Positions 33,955 through 41,960 are shown, counted from the stretch's first letter. The stretch is DNA of 64,000 nucleotides from Clostridia bacterium (GCA_017550745.1 JAFZOG010000041.1:1-64000), one strand, 5' to 3'. Program-made: numbers and translations. Notes: generated by a model not told the origin, from the sequence alone.

Positions 33955-35412
33955 TCATTGCATGAGTTCGTCGTACAGCCTTAAATATTTATCCGCGCTG
34001 TTGACCCAGGATACATCCTTAAGCATATTGCGCTTCACCATCTCGTCCCAGTCGCCGCGGCCGGTGAAATACACGGACTTGGCGCTGTTCACCGCCTCCA
34101 GCAGCAGGGAAGCGTCATACCGGTCGAAGGTGAAGCCGTTGCCTTCGCCCTGCTCGCCGCGGAAGGGCAGCACGGTATCCTTCAGGCCGCCGGTCTCCCG
34201 GACGATCGGCACGGTGCCGTAGCGCATGGCGATCAGCTGGGTCAGGCCGCAGGGCTCAAACAGGCTGGGCACCAGGAAGGCGTCCGCGCCGGCATAGATC
34301 AGGTGGGCAAGCTTTTCATCGTAGGAAATATAGGCGCAGACGCTGCCCTTGTATTCTCCCTCATAATACCGGAAGGCGTTTTCATACCGGGGGTCGCCTG
34401 TGCCGAGGACCACGAACTGGGTATCGCTGCCGACCATCTGCGTGAAGACAGCGTCCACAAGGTCCAGGCCCTTCTGATCCGTCAGGCGGGAAACGAGGCC
34501 GAGGACCATTTTGTTTTCATCCTGATCAAGCCCCAGTTTCTCCTGCAAAGCGCGTTTATTGATCTTCTTGCATTCCACGGCGTTTTCCGCGCCATACTTC
34601 GCGGCCAGCAGCTGATCTGCCTTTGGATCCCACTGGCCCACGTCGATGCCGTTCACGATGCCGCTCAGCCGCGGGCTGTGATACCTCAGGTGCGCATCCA
34701 GCCCTTCGCCGTAGGCGCCGGTTTGGATCTCCTGCGCATAGGTCTCGCTGACGGTGGTGATGCGGTCCGCGAAAGCGATGCCGCCTTTGAACATGTTGGC
34801 TTCCTGCTCGTTCCACTTCAGCACCGGATAATCGAACAGGTCGTCCCGCAGGCCGGACCAGTACTTCAGGTGCGGAATGCTGCAGATGCCCTGGAAACGG
34901 AGGTTGTGGATCGTCAGAACCGTCTTTGCCGCGCCCACAGGCGTATCCCAGAACTTGGTCCGCTTGTACAGCGGCACGAGGGATGCCTGCCAGTCATGGC
35001 AGTGGATGATATCCGGCGCCCAGTTCAGGAAGTTCATGATTGCCAGGGAGGCCTTGGAGAAGAAGCAGTACTTGGGAATGTCCTCCCACAGGCCCGTATA
35101 CGGATTGCCCCAGTCAAAGAACTCCCGGTTCTCCACAAAGTCGTAGATGACGCCGTCCATTTCCAGTTCCATGATGCCCACGAAGAAGGTGCGGCCTTCC
35201 ACCGTCAGGTCCATCATGAAGGAGCCCTTGTGCTCCATTTTTTCCTTGTATTTCTGGGGAATGCAGGCGTACAGCGGCAGGATGACCCGCACCTCGCACG
35301 CTTCCCCCGCCAGGGCCCGGGGCAGCGCGTACATTACGTCTCCCAGGCCGCCTGTCTTTACAAACGGATAGCATTCCGAACCGACGAAAGCGATTTTGCG
35401 TTTCTTCGCCAT
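33955..35412 (-). CDS. glgA: Glycogen synthase (ADP-glucose type, GT5)
   Basis: Transfers glucose from ADP-glucose to the non-reducing end of an alpha-1,4-glucan in the cytoplasm. The 485-residue length fits GlgA. The N-terminal GT5 domain has the sugar-nucleotide loop KTGGLGDV at residues 19-26, and the GT-B C-terminal domain shows VSRLTDQKGLDL and the E-x7-E region in PSLFEPCGLTQLIAMRYG. The ATG at 35412 is preceded by GGAGG eight bases away; an in-frame ATG at 35433 is less well placed. It is a single gene here with no glgC, glgD or glgP beside it. Its stop lies six bases from the large hairpin at 33916-33949, which may help 3'-end formation. Confidence 0.95.
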   Translation of the reverse strand: MAKKRKIAFVGSECYPFVKTGGLGDVMYALPRALAGEACEVRVILPLYACIPQKYKEKMEHKGSFMMDLTVEGRTFFVGIMELEMDGVIYDFVENREFFDWGNPYTGLWEDIPKYCFFSKASLAIMNFLNWAPDIIHCHDWQASLVPLYKRTKFWDTPVGAAKTVLTIHNLRFQGICSIPHLKYWSGLRDDLFDYPVLKWNEQEANMFKGGIAFADRITTVSETYAQEIQTGAYGEGLDAHLRYHSPRLSGIVNGIDVGQWDPKADQLLAAKYGAENAVECKKINKRALQEKLGLDQDENKMVLGLVSRLTDQKGLDLVDAVFTQMVGSDTQFVVLGTGDPRYENAFRYYEGEYKGSVCAYISYDEKLAHLIYAGADAFLVPSLFEPCGLTQLIAMRYGTVPIVRETGGLKDTVLPFRGEQGEGNGFTFDRYDASLLLEAVNSAKSVYFTGRGDWDEMVKRNMLKDVSWVNSADKYLRLYDELMQ

Positions 35413-35595
35413 GAATTTGTTCCTCCGTTTCAATGGTTTTTATCGCTCCCCAAATGAATCATGATATGTCTGCGGGCTGGCTGGACGCGCATCCAAATCT
35501 TCGATTCAATGGGTGGAGCATGATCTTGTCCATCAGTACGCAAATGTATGGAGTGTGGGGATTCCAAGGAAAAAGCTGTTGGCTTTCTTGTATCT

Positions 35596-35624
35596 ATAGT
35601 ACCATAATAAACCTGATTTGACAA
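35596..35624 (-). promoter_or_regulatory. Promoter for glgA
   Basis: TTGTCA (35619-35624), 17-bp spacer and TACTAT (35596-35601), with TGG before the -10. It implies a 5' leader of about 175 bases before the glgA ATG. No obvious terminator or known riboswitch was recognised in that leader. Confidence 0.55.
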
Positions 35625-35685
35625 GCAATTTCTTTTTTGCGGTGCAGCGTCGGAGGGCAGTATTTCAGGATGAAGAAAAAAGCTG

Positions 35686-35715
35686 TGGACAATACGAGCT
35701 CCGATATGCTAAAAT
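35686..35715 (+). promoter_or_regulatory. Promoter for the small ORF and the alpha-galactosidase
   Basis: TGGACA (35686-35691), 18-bp spacer and an extended -10 TGCTAAAAT ending at 35715. It lies about 80 bases upstream of the TTG-start small ORF and 245 upstream of the alpha-galactosidase. Confidence 0.5.
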
Positions 35716-35794
35716 ATCCGCAGCAAGAAAACATTCCCCTGCATCGCGCCTGACGGCAGATAAGCTGCTAATGATCCGGTTGGGAGGAAGAGCA

Positions 35795-35878
35795 TTGACC
35801 CGTTTTGCGCAAGCGCTTCGCATGATCCTGCCCGTGATGCCGATGCTGTTCATAGGCGTTCTTTGCAGAAAAATGTAA
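35795..35878 (+). CDS. Possible 27-residue hydrophobic leader peptide or gene remnant
   Basis: A TTG start preceded by GGGAGGAAG opens a 27-codon frame whose product starts MTRFAQALRM and then has a hydrophobic stretch ending IGVLCRKM before TAA. The hydrophobic run resembles the N terminus of AEC-family carriers, so this could be the stump of a deleted transporter. It could instead be a small membrane peptide or a leader for the downstream gene. The evidence is limited to the ribosome binding site and position behind a promoter. Confidence 0.35.
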   Translation: MTRFAQALRMILPVMPMLFIGVLCRKM

Positions 35879-35958
35879 GAAAATTGTTGCCCTCCCGACG
35901 GAGCAATCCGAAAAGCATACCACAAAGCCACACGCTCAACACGAATGGAGGAAGCAGG

Positions 35959-37140
35959 ATGAACATTTTAACCCCGCCCATGGGCTGGAACAGCTGGAAC
36001 ACTTTCGGCGCGAACATTTCCGACAGCCTCATCCGGGAGACTGCCCGGGTGATGAAGGAAAAAGGGTATCTGAATGCCGGATACAATTACATCGTGATTG
36101 ACGACTGCTGGAGCCTCAGGGAGCGTGACAGCGAAGGCCGCCTGGTTCCGGATCCGGAAAAATTCCCCCACGGCATGAAAGACCTGGCGGATTATGTGCA
36201 TTCCCTGGGCTTCAGGTTCGGCATGTATTCCTGCGCCGGGGTGCAGACCTGCGCTGGCTATCCCTCTTCCTTCGACCATGAATTTGTGGACGCCTGCACC
36301 TTCGCGGGCTGGGGCGTGGATTATCTGAAATACGACTTCTGCAACTTCCCCGCCAGCGCGGACGGAAAGAACCGCTACGCCACCATGTCCCTGGCCCTGA
36401 AAGCCTCGGGAAGGGATATCCTCTTTGCCGCCTGCAACTGGGGCACAGACGCGCCCTGGCAGTGGATGAAATCCCTGGGCGCGCATATGTACCGCTCCAC
36501 CGGGGACATTCAGGACAATTTCAAGTCCTTCTCCGGCATCGCCCGCTCCCAGCTGGAAAACTTCTGCATGAGCGGCCCCCAGTGCTTTAACGATATCGAC
36601 ATGCTCACGGTCGGCATGTACGGCAAGGGCAACGTGGCCATGGGCGAAGCCTGCACCGACATGGATTACCAGACCCAGTTTGCCCTCTGGTGCATGCTGG
36701 GCGCGCCGCTGATGCTGGGCGGAGACGTAAGGAATATGGGCGGTTTTTCCGAAAGCCTGGTGCTGAATCGGGGCCTGCTGCGCGTCAATCAGGATGCGGA
36801 ATGCCGCGTGCCGTACCCCGTCTACCGGGGCCGGGTGCTCAACACGGAGTACGATCCTGAAACCGGGAACTGGTGGCATGAGTATCCGGACGCCGGCCTG
36901 ACCTTGTTTAAGCACATGAGCGGCGGGGAATTTGCCGTGGGCTACTTCAACTTCGCCCCGAAATCAGGCGAGCTGCCCTTCATCTTCGCCGATGCCGGCC
37001 TGCCCTACGGAAGCGGCCTGGGCCTGCATCTGACCGACGCCATCACAGGCGAGGATTTGGGCGTGCACCGGGATTACTTCCATCAGAAGCTCCCCGCGCA
37101 TGGCAGCCGCGTGCTGCTGGCGAAGATCGTGAAAGCATGA
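35959..37140 (+). CDS. Alpha-galactosidase, glycoside hydrolase family 27
   Basis: Predicted to hydrolyse terminal alpha-galactosides (raffinose or galactomannan side chains) in the cytoplasm; no signal peptide is present. The 393-residue protein starts with the family signature TPPMGWNSWNTFG. It has the nucleophile motif YLKYD (Asp126) and the acid/base region RSTGD (Asp183), followed by a C-terminal beta-sandwich. The start is ATG 35959 with GGAGG seven to nine bases upstream; longer in-frame starts at 35863 lack a site. The stop codon overlaps the start of the next gene as ATGA, which implies translational coupling. GH27 also holds alpha-N-acetylgalactosaminidases, so the exact substrate is open. 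No transporter or raffinose regulator accompanies it. Confidence 0.9.
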   Translation: MNILTPPMGWNSWNTFGANISDSLIRETARVMKEKGYLNAGYNYIVIDDCWSLRERDSEGRLVPDPEKFPHGMKDLADYVHSLGFRFGMYSCAGVQTCAGYPSSFDHEFVDACTFAGWGVDYLKYDFCNFPASADGKNRYATMSLALKASGRDILFAACNWGTDAPWQWMKSLGAHMYRSTGDIQDNFKSFSGIARSQLENFCMSGPQCFNDIDMLTVGMYGKGNVAMGEACTDMDYQTQFALWCMLGAPLMLGGDVRNMGGFSESLVLNRGLLRVNQDAECRVPYPVYRGRVLNTEYDPETGNWWHEYPDAGLTLFKHMSGGEFAVGYFNFAPKSGELPFIFADAGLPYGSGLGLHLTDAITGEDLGVHRDYFHQKLPAHGSRVLLAKIVKA

Positions 37141-37343
37141 ACGATACCTGCGTATCCTGTGGCATGCCGGTAACACAAGATGAAATCGCGGCCACGAAAA
37201 AATTGATCAACCGCGGCGCGACGGCGTTCTACTGCGTTTCGTGCCTGGCTGCTTACTTTGAAGTGAAACCGGAAGATATCTTGGAAAGAATCCGGTATTT
37301 CAAACAGATGGGCTGTACCCTTTTTCAGACGAATACCTCTTGA
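37137..37343 (+). CDS. Small zinc-ribbon protein of unknown function
   Basis: A 68-residue protein with two CxxC knuckles (CVSC near the N terminus, CVSC near residue 35) that should bind one zinc. A helical segment follows with EDILERIRYFKQMGCTLF. Its start codon overlaps the alpha-galactosidase stop (ATGA), so the two are co-translated. I do not recognise a named family. Conserved short proteins of this shape occur in Clostridia as hypothetical proteins. A regulatory or metal-chaperone role would be a guess. Confidence 0.75.
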   Translation: MNDTCVSCGMPVTQDEIAATKKLINRGATAFYCVSCLAAYFEVKPEDILERIRYFKQMGCTLFQTNTS

Positions 37344-37373
37344 GCACTATAAGTTACTAACGAAACGACGAGG

Positions 37374-37394
37374 CGAGGGCCTCTGCGGCCCTCG
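37374..37394 (+). terminator. Hairpin downstream of the zinc-ribbon gene
   Basis: CGAGGGCC and GGCCCTCG form an 8-bp GC stem with a five-base loop, 31 bases after the stop. There is no T-run, so termination is uncertain; a second small hairpin (AGGAC/GTCCT) follows. Confidence 0.35.
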
Positions 37395-37449
37395 TGCACC
37401 TGCACCAAAGGACTTCGTCCTCTGGACTCCAACAGCGGAAACATCCTGA

Positions 37450-37606
37450 CAGGACGAATTGGCTTTGTTTCCGCTGATCTCACCGCCGATGACCGCCTGT
37501 GGCGGGTATCTCATCGGCGGTGAGATCAGCCGAAACGAGCAATGTCCGCATGAAGCGGACTTGCGACTTTTGAGGCTGCGGAACTGGGCGCGCGGAGCGC
37601 CCAGCG
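37450..37606 (-). repeat. Palindromic intergenic repeat, family 2, copy 1
   Basis: The reverse complement of this block matches 45238-45371 over about 125 bp, with a 24-base internal difference. Inside is a nested inverted repeat built on TCTCACCGCCGATG around GCCTGTGGC. A second inverted repeat (AGCGGAAACA with TGTTTCCGCT) overlaps its end. The rest of the 290-bp gap up to 37633 holds only these repeats. Confidence 0.85.
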
Positions 37607-37621
37607 TATCCCTTTACTCAC

Positions 37622-37637
37622 TTAAAGGGCCCTTTAA
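37622..37637. repeat. 16-bp perfect palindrome over a stop codon
   Basis: TTAAAGGGCCCTTTAA is perfectly self-complementary and contains the TAA stop of the minus-strand binding protein gene. It could fold at the transcript end, but there is no T-tract. Confidence 0.7.
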
Positions 37638-38611
37638 TCCGCGTTGACTGAACCGTAATACGCATCATCCGGCGTTTTCCCGCCCACGGCGGCGGGATTG
37701 GCGGCGAACAGGATGTCGTAGAGGGGAGCGGCCTGGGCCTGCATGGCTTCACCGGAAACGAACACCAGGCTGCAGGAGGGCAGCGCTTTTTCCGCGATGG
37801 CGGCGGAGGGGATGATTTCCAGCGCGGCGATTTCCTGGGCGGCTTCGCTGACGTTTTCATTGGCAAAGGCGATGGAGGCTTCCAGGTCTTTCATGAACTG
37901 CGCAGTCTTTTCCGGGTTCTTTTCCAGATATTCCTTGCGCACGATCACCACGCTCATGGACAGCTGCGCGTCCGCGTATCCGTTCTTTTGGGCGGCGGCG
38001 GCAAATTCCTCGGTCACGTCCAGGGCCTTGCGGAAGCTGGGATTCTTCATCAGCACCTGCGTCACCAGGGGCTCGGGCAGCAGCACGACGTCGGCTTTGC
38101 CTTCGATGGCCAGGGAAGCCACGGCGGAATGCTCGGGAAGGAATTCCATTTCAGCCTTGACCCCGGCGGTATCCAGGATATAATTCATCACGTATTCGGG
38201 GGTGGCGCCCTGGCCGGCGTTCAGCATGGTCTTGCCCGCCAGGTCGTCAACGCTGTGGATGCTGTCGCCGTTTTCCAGCACATACAGCATCCCCCGGGTG
38301 ATCAGGGACAGGGCGCGCACGCCGCCCTCGGTTTTGTTGTAGAGCACCGCGCCTGCATTGATCGGCACGGCGGCGATGTCCACCTGGCCGGAAATGACCA
38401 GGGCGTTCACTTCCGCGGGGGCGGCGACCAGCGTCAATTCATAATTGCCCTCGTCCACGGTGATCATGTGCGCCAGCGCCATGCCGGTGGGGCCTTTCAG
38501 GCCCGCCACGCGCAGGGGCGTTTTGCTTTCGGCGGCGTTTTCCGCCGTGCAGACAAACGGGATGCACACGGCCAGCATCAGCGCGGCCAGCACCTTCAAT
38601 ATTTTTTTCAT
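37634..38611 (-). CDS. NMT1/THI5-like ABC transporter substrate-binding protein
   Basis: A 325-residue secreted protein with a signal peptide (KK, then a hydrophobic core, likely cleaved after CTA). The mature part resembles NMT1/SsuA-type binding proteins for small organic ligands (HMP, sulfonate, nitrate classes): the LRVAGLKGPTGMALAH start, then VNALVISGQVDIAAVP. There is no clear lipobox, so membrane attachment is unclear. ATG 38611 has AAGGAGG nine bases upstream and overlaps the stop of the TM1266-type gene (ATGA), so both are read from one transcript under the leader at 38893-39061. No permease or ATPase is adjacent. The ligand is not evident. Confidence 0.8.
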   Translation of the reverse strand: MKKILKVLAALMLAVCIPFVCTAENAAESKTPLRVAGLKGPTGMALAHMITVDEGNYELTLVAAPAEVNALVISGQVDIAAVPINAGAVLYNKTEGGVRALSLITRGMLYVLENGDSIHSVDDLAGKTMLNAGQGATPEYVMNYILDTAGVKAEMEFLPEHSAVASLAIEGKADVVLLPEPLVTQVLMKNPSFRKALDVTEEFAAAAQKNGYADAQLSMSVVIVRKEYLEKNPEKTAQFMKDLEASIAFANENVSEAAQEIAALEIIPSAAIAEKALPSCSLVFVSGEAMQAQAAPLYDILFAANPAAVGGKTPDDAYYGSVNAD

Positions 38612-38874
38612 CTTTGTTTTCCTCCTTCATTTTTGGTCATGGCGCTTTTTACCTGCACGCCGGGCACGTTGCCCAGCTTGGCGGTAAAGCTGCCCACCCG
38701 GATATTGTCCCCGCGAACCAGCAGCCCAATCACCGCCATGCCGCGGGCGTGGTCGGGCACGCCGATGCGGCCCGTCACCATGTCCTGATACTGGGAAATC
38801 ACCTGGTTTACCTTTGCCGCCTGGCTCAGGTCCTCGATGACGATCCCGATAAAACCGATGCGTTCTTCTTCCAT
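38608..38874 (-). CDS. TM1266-family putative iron-only hydrogenase system regulator
   Basis: An 88-residue protein (MEEERIGFIGIVIED...) with the ACT-like betaalphabeta pattern and GRIGVPDHARGMAVIGLLV core of the TM1266 family. Members are small NikR C-terminal-like ligand-binding domains, often encoded near [FeFe]-hydrogenase maturation genes and annotated as putative regulators. No hydE/F/G is visible in this window. I prefer ATG 38874; a TTG at 38883 is also in frame. It overlaps the binding-protein start by four bases, so the pair forms an operon behind an attenuator-like leader. Confidence 0.8.
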   Translation of the reverse strand: MEEERIGFIGIVIEDLSQAAKVNQVISQYQDMVTGRIGVPDHARGMAVIGLLVRGDNIRVGSFTAKLGNVPGVQVKSAMTKNEGGKQR

Positions 38875-38892
38875 GAAGATCAATCAACCTTT

Positions 38893-38924
38893 CCAAAAAG
38901 AAAAGCACGACGTTAGCGTCATGC
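38893..38924 (-). terminator. Intrinsic terminator upstream of the TM1266-type gene
   Basis: GCATGACG and CGTCGTGC pair fully around CTAA and are followed by TTTTCTTTTT on the minus strand, 19 bases before the gene's ATG. Its place inside a leader points to attenuation rather than end-of-gene termination. Confidence 0.75.
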
Positions 38925-39061
38925 GTCCGCAAATAAACCTTTGATGCCTCCTTTCGCTCTCGGGCCCGGACGCGTCCATGCCCTCAAGGGAAACAAATTG
39001 TATTCTGCGCCGCCCGCTGGCCTTCATGCGTTTGTCATTCAGGTTTGCCGCGCTGCGCAGA
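38893..39061 (-). promoter_or_regulatory. Candidate riboswitch or attenuator leader for the TM1266-SBP operon
   Basis: On the minus strand a TCTGCGC/GCGCAGA stem (39055-39061 with 39004-39010) encloses a conserved-looking core. It is followed by a CCC-TTGA-GGG hairpin, an isolated AAAGGAGG with no well-spaced start codon, and a perfect 8-bp terminator stem (38905-38924) followed by TTTTCTTTTT. The segment GCGTCCG (38967-38973) can pair with CGGACGC (38923-38929), which touches the terminator arm and could act as an antiterminator. I could not match it to TPP, SAM, cobalamin, THF, ZTP or c-di-GMP consensus sequences from memory. Confidence 0.55.
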
Positions 39062-39065
39062 TATG

Positions 39066-39094
39066 ATTATACACGATCGGGATGAAAAAGGAAA
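39066..39094 (-). promoter_or_regulatory. Promoter for the TM1266-SBP operon
   Basis: A perfect TATAAT (39066-39071) lies 17 bp from a weak -35 TTTCCT (39089-39094). It would start a leader of about 185 bases. Confidence 0.5.
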
Positions 39095-39131
39095 GCTTTA
39101 TTTTTTTCAGGGTAAAAATGCAAGAAAAACC

Positions 39132-40307
39132 TCAATCATCCTTCACCACATAATTGGTTTCCGCCTCATGGACCCATGCGTCGGCGAAGGTCAGGGCGTC
39201 TTCGGCGCGGGGATGAATTCCCTGGCCATTGTTGGCAGCTTTCGTCCCGTCCAGCACCAGCACGACCACGGTCTGCGTCACCGGTTCAAAGAACAGGTCG
39301 GTCAGCAGCCCTTCCCATCGGCCCTGATGGCCGTACCAGGTGATACCGTCTGAATCGGTAAACCGGTTCACGCACAGGCCGTAAGGGCTGCTGCCGGTGA
39401 CTGAGCTTCCGGGCAGCGCCGCCTGATCCATGCGCATGAGCCGCACGGCCTGGCCGGAAAGCACCCGCACACCGTCCGCGCTCCCGTCGCCTGCCAGCGC
39501 CCGGCCCAGCTTTTCCAGCCCCGACAGGCTGATATACAGGCTGCTGGCGGAGGCATGGTAATGGCGGTCCGGGTCGCAGGTGTCCTCGTAGGCTTCCGCG
39601 TCGATTTCAATGTACTGTGACGCGCGGCGAAATACCGAGTTATCCGAATAATAAGCGGTGGCCAAATGCGTGCTGTCCCTGAGCAGGTGCGCGGCATAGG
39701 CGGCGTTGATCCCCAGGGGGCCGAATATGTTTTCCGCCATGAAAGTGTTGAAGGACTGGCCGCTTACGCGCTCAATGACGCTGCACAGAATGCCGCCGTT
39801 GAGGTTGGCGTATTCGTAATGCGCGCCGGGCTGATAACGGGAAAAACAGTTGCTGCCCGCTGCGTCCTGCCCGCTCCATTCCGGCGGCGTGAGGTAAGGC
39901 GCGGCGGAAAGGATGGAGCTGGTGTGGCTCATCACCTGGCGCAGGGTGACGGGCACGTCCGGATACCGGGGGTTCCGGATGCCGGGCAGCCCGGCGTCCA
40001 GGTCCGCCAGCCCAGCGTCGTACAGCCGCATCACGCCCATGGCGGAGACCATTTTAGATACGGAGGCCACCTTGTAAACCGTGTTTTCACTCACGGGCAC
40101 CTTGGTCCTCCGGTCCTCCGCGCCGTAGTAGCTTTCATAGATCCTTTCGCCCCCCTGGGAGATCAGCACCGCGCCGTTCACCGCCCCGGACTTGTCGAAC
40201 AGCCGGGCGAAATATGCGTCGGCAGCCGGGGTTGAAAAGCAAAGACCGCCCGGCGCGGCGGCCAGGAAGAATAGCAGCGTCAGCGCACGGGCGATCCATC
40301 TTTTCAT
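39132..40307 (-). CDS. Secreted serine hydrolase, beta-lactamase/penicillin-binding class C fold
   Basis: A 391-residue exported protein with an N-terminal signal peptide (MKRWIARAL, then a hydrophobic run to about residue 22). It carries the three active-site motifs of the Beta-lactamase (PF00144) family: SVSK (S-x-x-K), YAN in YEYANLNGG, and HQG in GHQGRWEG. Members act as D,D-peptidases, esterases or amidases, so an exact reaction cannot be given. It starts four bases after parB ends, and its GAGG ribosome site lies within parB, so it is the last gene of the parAB operon. That position is unusual for a secreted enzyme. Confidence 0.85.
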   Translation of the reverse strand: MKRWIARALTLLFFLAAAPGGLCFSTPAADAYFARLFDKSGAVNGAVLISQGGERIYESYYGAEDRRTKVPVSENTVYKVASVSKMVSAMGVMRLYDAGLADLDAGLPGIRNPRYPDVPVTLRQVMSHTSSILSAAPYLTPPEWSGQDAAGSNCFSRYQPGAHYEYANLNGGILCSVIERVSGQSFNTFMAENIFGPLGINAAYAAHLLRDSTHLATAYYSDNSVFRRASQYIEIDAEAYEDTCDPDRHYHASASSLYISLSGLEKLGRALAGDGSADGVRVLSGQAVRLMRMDQAALPGSSVTGSSPYGLCVNRFTDSDGITWYGHQGRWEGLLTDLFFEPVTQTVVVLVLDGTKAANNGQGIHPRAEDALTFADAWVHEAETNYVVKDD

Positions 40308-40311
40308 CGTA

Positions 40312-41157
40312 TTATTCCTCTAATTTTTCCAGGCATTGGTACAGCCGCTCCAGCTCATCCTCGCTGTAGTATTGCAGGATGATTTTGCCGCGCTTGCGAT
40401 TGCCCTTGAATTGGGTGCGCAGGCCGAAGGTTTCCCGCATGCGGTTTTCCATGTCTTGGAGCTCCAGCGGCAGCGGTTTGGGAGCGGGCTTCGGCCTTGG
40501 AAGGGCAGCGGGCGCGGCGGCGGCTTTTTCCAGCTCCCGCACGCTGAGCCCCTCCAGAATGACCATCTGGGCCAGGGCGACCTGGCGGCGTTCTTCTTCC
40601 AGGCCGGCCAACACCCTTGCGTGTCCCGCGGTGAGGCGGCCGGCGGCCACATCGTTCTGCACGGTCTGGGGCAGCGTCAGCAAACGCAGCAGGTTCGCCA
40701 GGGCGGGCCGGGATTTGCCCAGCCGCTTCGCGGCCTGCTCCTGCGTGTAATGGCAGGCTTCCATCAGCTGCTTCACGGCAGCGGCTTCCTCGATGGGGTT
40801 CAGGTCCTCGCGCTGCAGGTTCTCGATCAGCGAGGCCTCCATCTGCTCTTCCGCGGACAAATCCCGCACGATGCAGGGCACGGCGTCCAGGCCCGCCATG
40901 CGCGCGGCCCTGAACCGGCGTTCGCCCGCCACGATGCGGTAGCGTCCGTTTTCTTCCACCACCAGCAGCGGCTGCAATACGCCCGCGGCGCGGATGGAAT
41001 CCGCCAGCGCCTGCAGGGCGGTTTCGTCAAAATCCCTGCGGGGCTGGTCGGGATTGCGGTCGATTTCCGTCACCGGGATCATGCTGACCAGATTGTCCAG
41101 ATCATTGCTTTCGGGCAGCAGCGCGTCCAGTCCGCGGCCCAGGCCCTTTTTCTTCAT
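40312..41157 (-). CDS. parB: Chromosome-partitioning protein ParB (Spo0J family)
   Basis: A DNA-binding CTPase clamp that loads at parS and drives origin segregation with ParA. The 281 residues show the N-terminal KKGLGRGLDALLP motif that stimulates ParA, the CTP-binding box GERRFRA (78-84), the ENLQREDLNPIEEA segment, a helix-turn-helix (YTQEQAAKRLGKSRPALANLLRLL) and a C-terminal dimerisation domain. It lies 25 bases after parA. No canonical parS was seen in this window. Confidence 0.95.
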   Translation of the reverse strand: MKKKGLGRGLDALLPESNDLDNLVSMIPVTEIDRNPDQPRRDFDETALQALADSIRAAGVLQPLLVVEENGRYRIVAGERRFRAARMAGLDAVPCIVRDLSAEEQMEASLIENLQREDLNPIEEAAAVKQLMEACHYTQEQAAKRLGKSRPALANLLRLLTLPQTVQNDVAAGRLTAGHARVLAGLEEERRQVALAQMVILEGLSVRELEKAAAAPAALPRPKPAPKPLPLELQDMENRMRETFGLRTQFKGNRKRGKIILQYYSEDELERLYQCLEKLEE

Positions 41158-41182
41158 TCCGCTTTCACCTGATCTATTTGAA

Positions 41183-41944
41183 TTATGCCTGATTGTTGTG
41201 GATGATTTCCTTTGCCAGCGCCTTGTACGCTTCGGCCCCGGCGCTGCGGCTGTCGTACAGGTGGATGGGCAGGCCGTGGCTGGGGGCTTCGCCCAGGCGC
41301 ACGTTGCGCGGCACGGTGGTTTTAAAAACCTGCTGCCTGAAGTGCTTCTTTACCTCCGCCACCACCTGCAGGCCCAGGTTTGTGCGCCCGTCCAGCATCG
41401 TCAGCAGCACGCCTTCGATTTCCAGCCCGGGATTCAGCGCCCGCTTCACCCGCTGCACCGTGTTCATCAGCGCCGTCACCCCTTCCAGCGCGTAGTATTC
41501 GCACTGAATGGGGATCAGCACGCTCTGGGCGGCGGTCAGGGCGTTGACGGTCAGCAGGCCCAGGGACGGGGGACAGTCAATGATGAGGAAATGATACTGA
41601 TTCCGCAGCGGTTCCAGCGCGGCGCGGGCGCGGTATTCCCGCCGATCCATCCCGGCCAGCTCCAGCTCGGCGCCAGCCAGGCGGATGTCCGCCGGGGCCA
41701 CGGTGAGCTTCTTTTGCTTGGTTTTTTCCAATGTGCTTTCCAGCGGGCATTCGCCCAGCAGCCCTTCGTACACCGTCTTTTTACCGGCGCGCACGCCCAG
41801 GCCGCTAGTGGCGTTGCCCTGGGGATCCAGGTCGATCAGCAGGGTATTTTTGCCTGCTTCCGCCAGGCAGGCCGCCAGGTTCACGGCGGTGGTCGTTTTT
41901 CCCACGCCGCCCTTCTGATTGGCGACGCAAATGATTTTACCCAT
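41183..41944 (-). CDS. parA: Chromosome-partitioning ATPase ParA (Soj family)
   Basis: A 253-residue deviant-Walker ATPase that works with ParB in origin segregation and can regulate DnaA. The KGGVGKTT motif (residues 11-18) includes the signature lysine, followed by LLIDLDPQGNATSG and IIDCPPSLGLLT. The short N terminus without a helix-turn-helix is typical of the chromosomal Soj class. It follows the upstream unknown gene by 16 bases. Confidence 0.95.
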   Translation of the reverse strand: MGKIICVANQKGGVGKTTTAVNLAACLAEAGKNTLLIDLDPQGNATSGLGVRAGKKTVYEGLLGECPLESTLEKTKQKKLTVAPADIRLAGAELELAGMDRREYRARAALEPLRNQYHFLIIDCPPSLGLLTVNALTAAQSVLIPIQCEYYALEGVTALMNTVQRVKRALNPGLEIEGVLLTMLDGRTNLGLQVVAEVKKHFRQQVFKTTVPRNVRLGEAPSHGLPIHLYDSRSAGAEAYKALAKEIIHNNQA

Positions 41945-41960
41945 TGTTTTAACCTCTACA

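Noticed and set aside
35430..35624. Open frames on both strands in the glgA leader
   Set aside because: They overlap the predicted glgA promoter and leader, lack ribosome sites and have no recognisable product.
38893..39061. TPP riboswitch, suggested by the THI5-like binding protein downstream
   Set aside because: The CUGAGA and the ACCUGAUCUGG-like TPP elements are missing.
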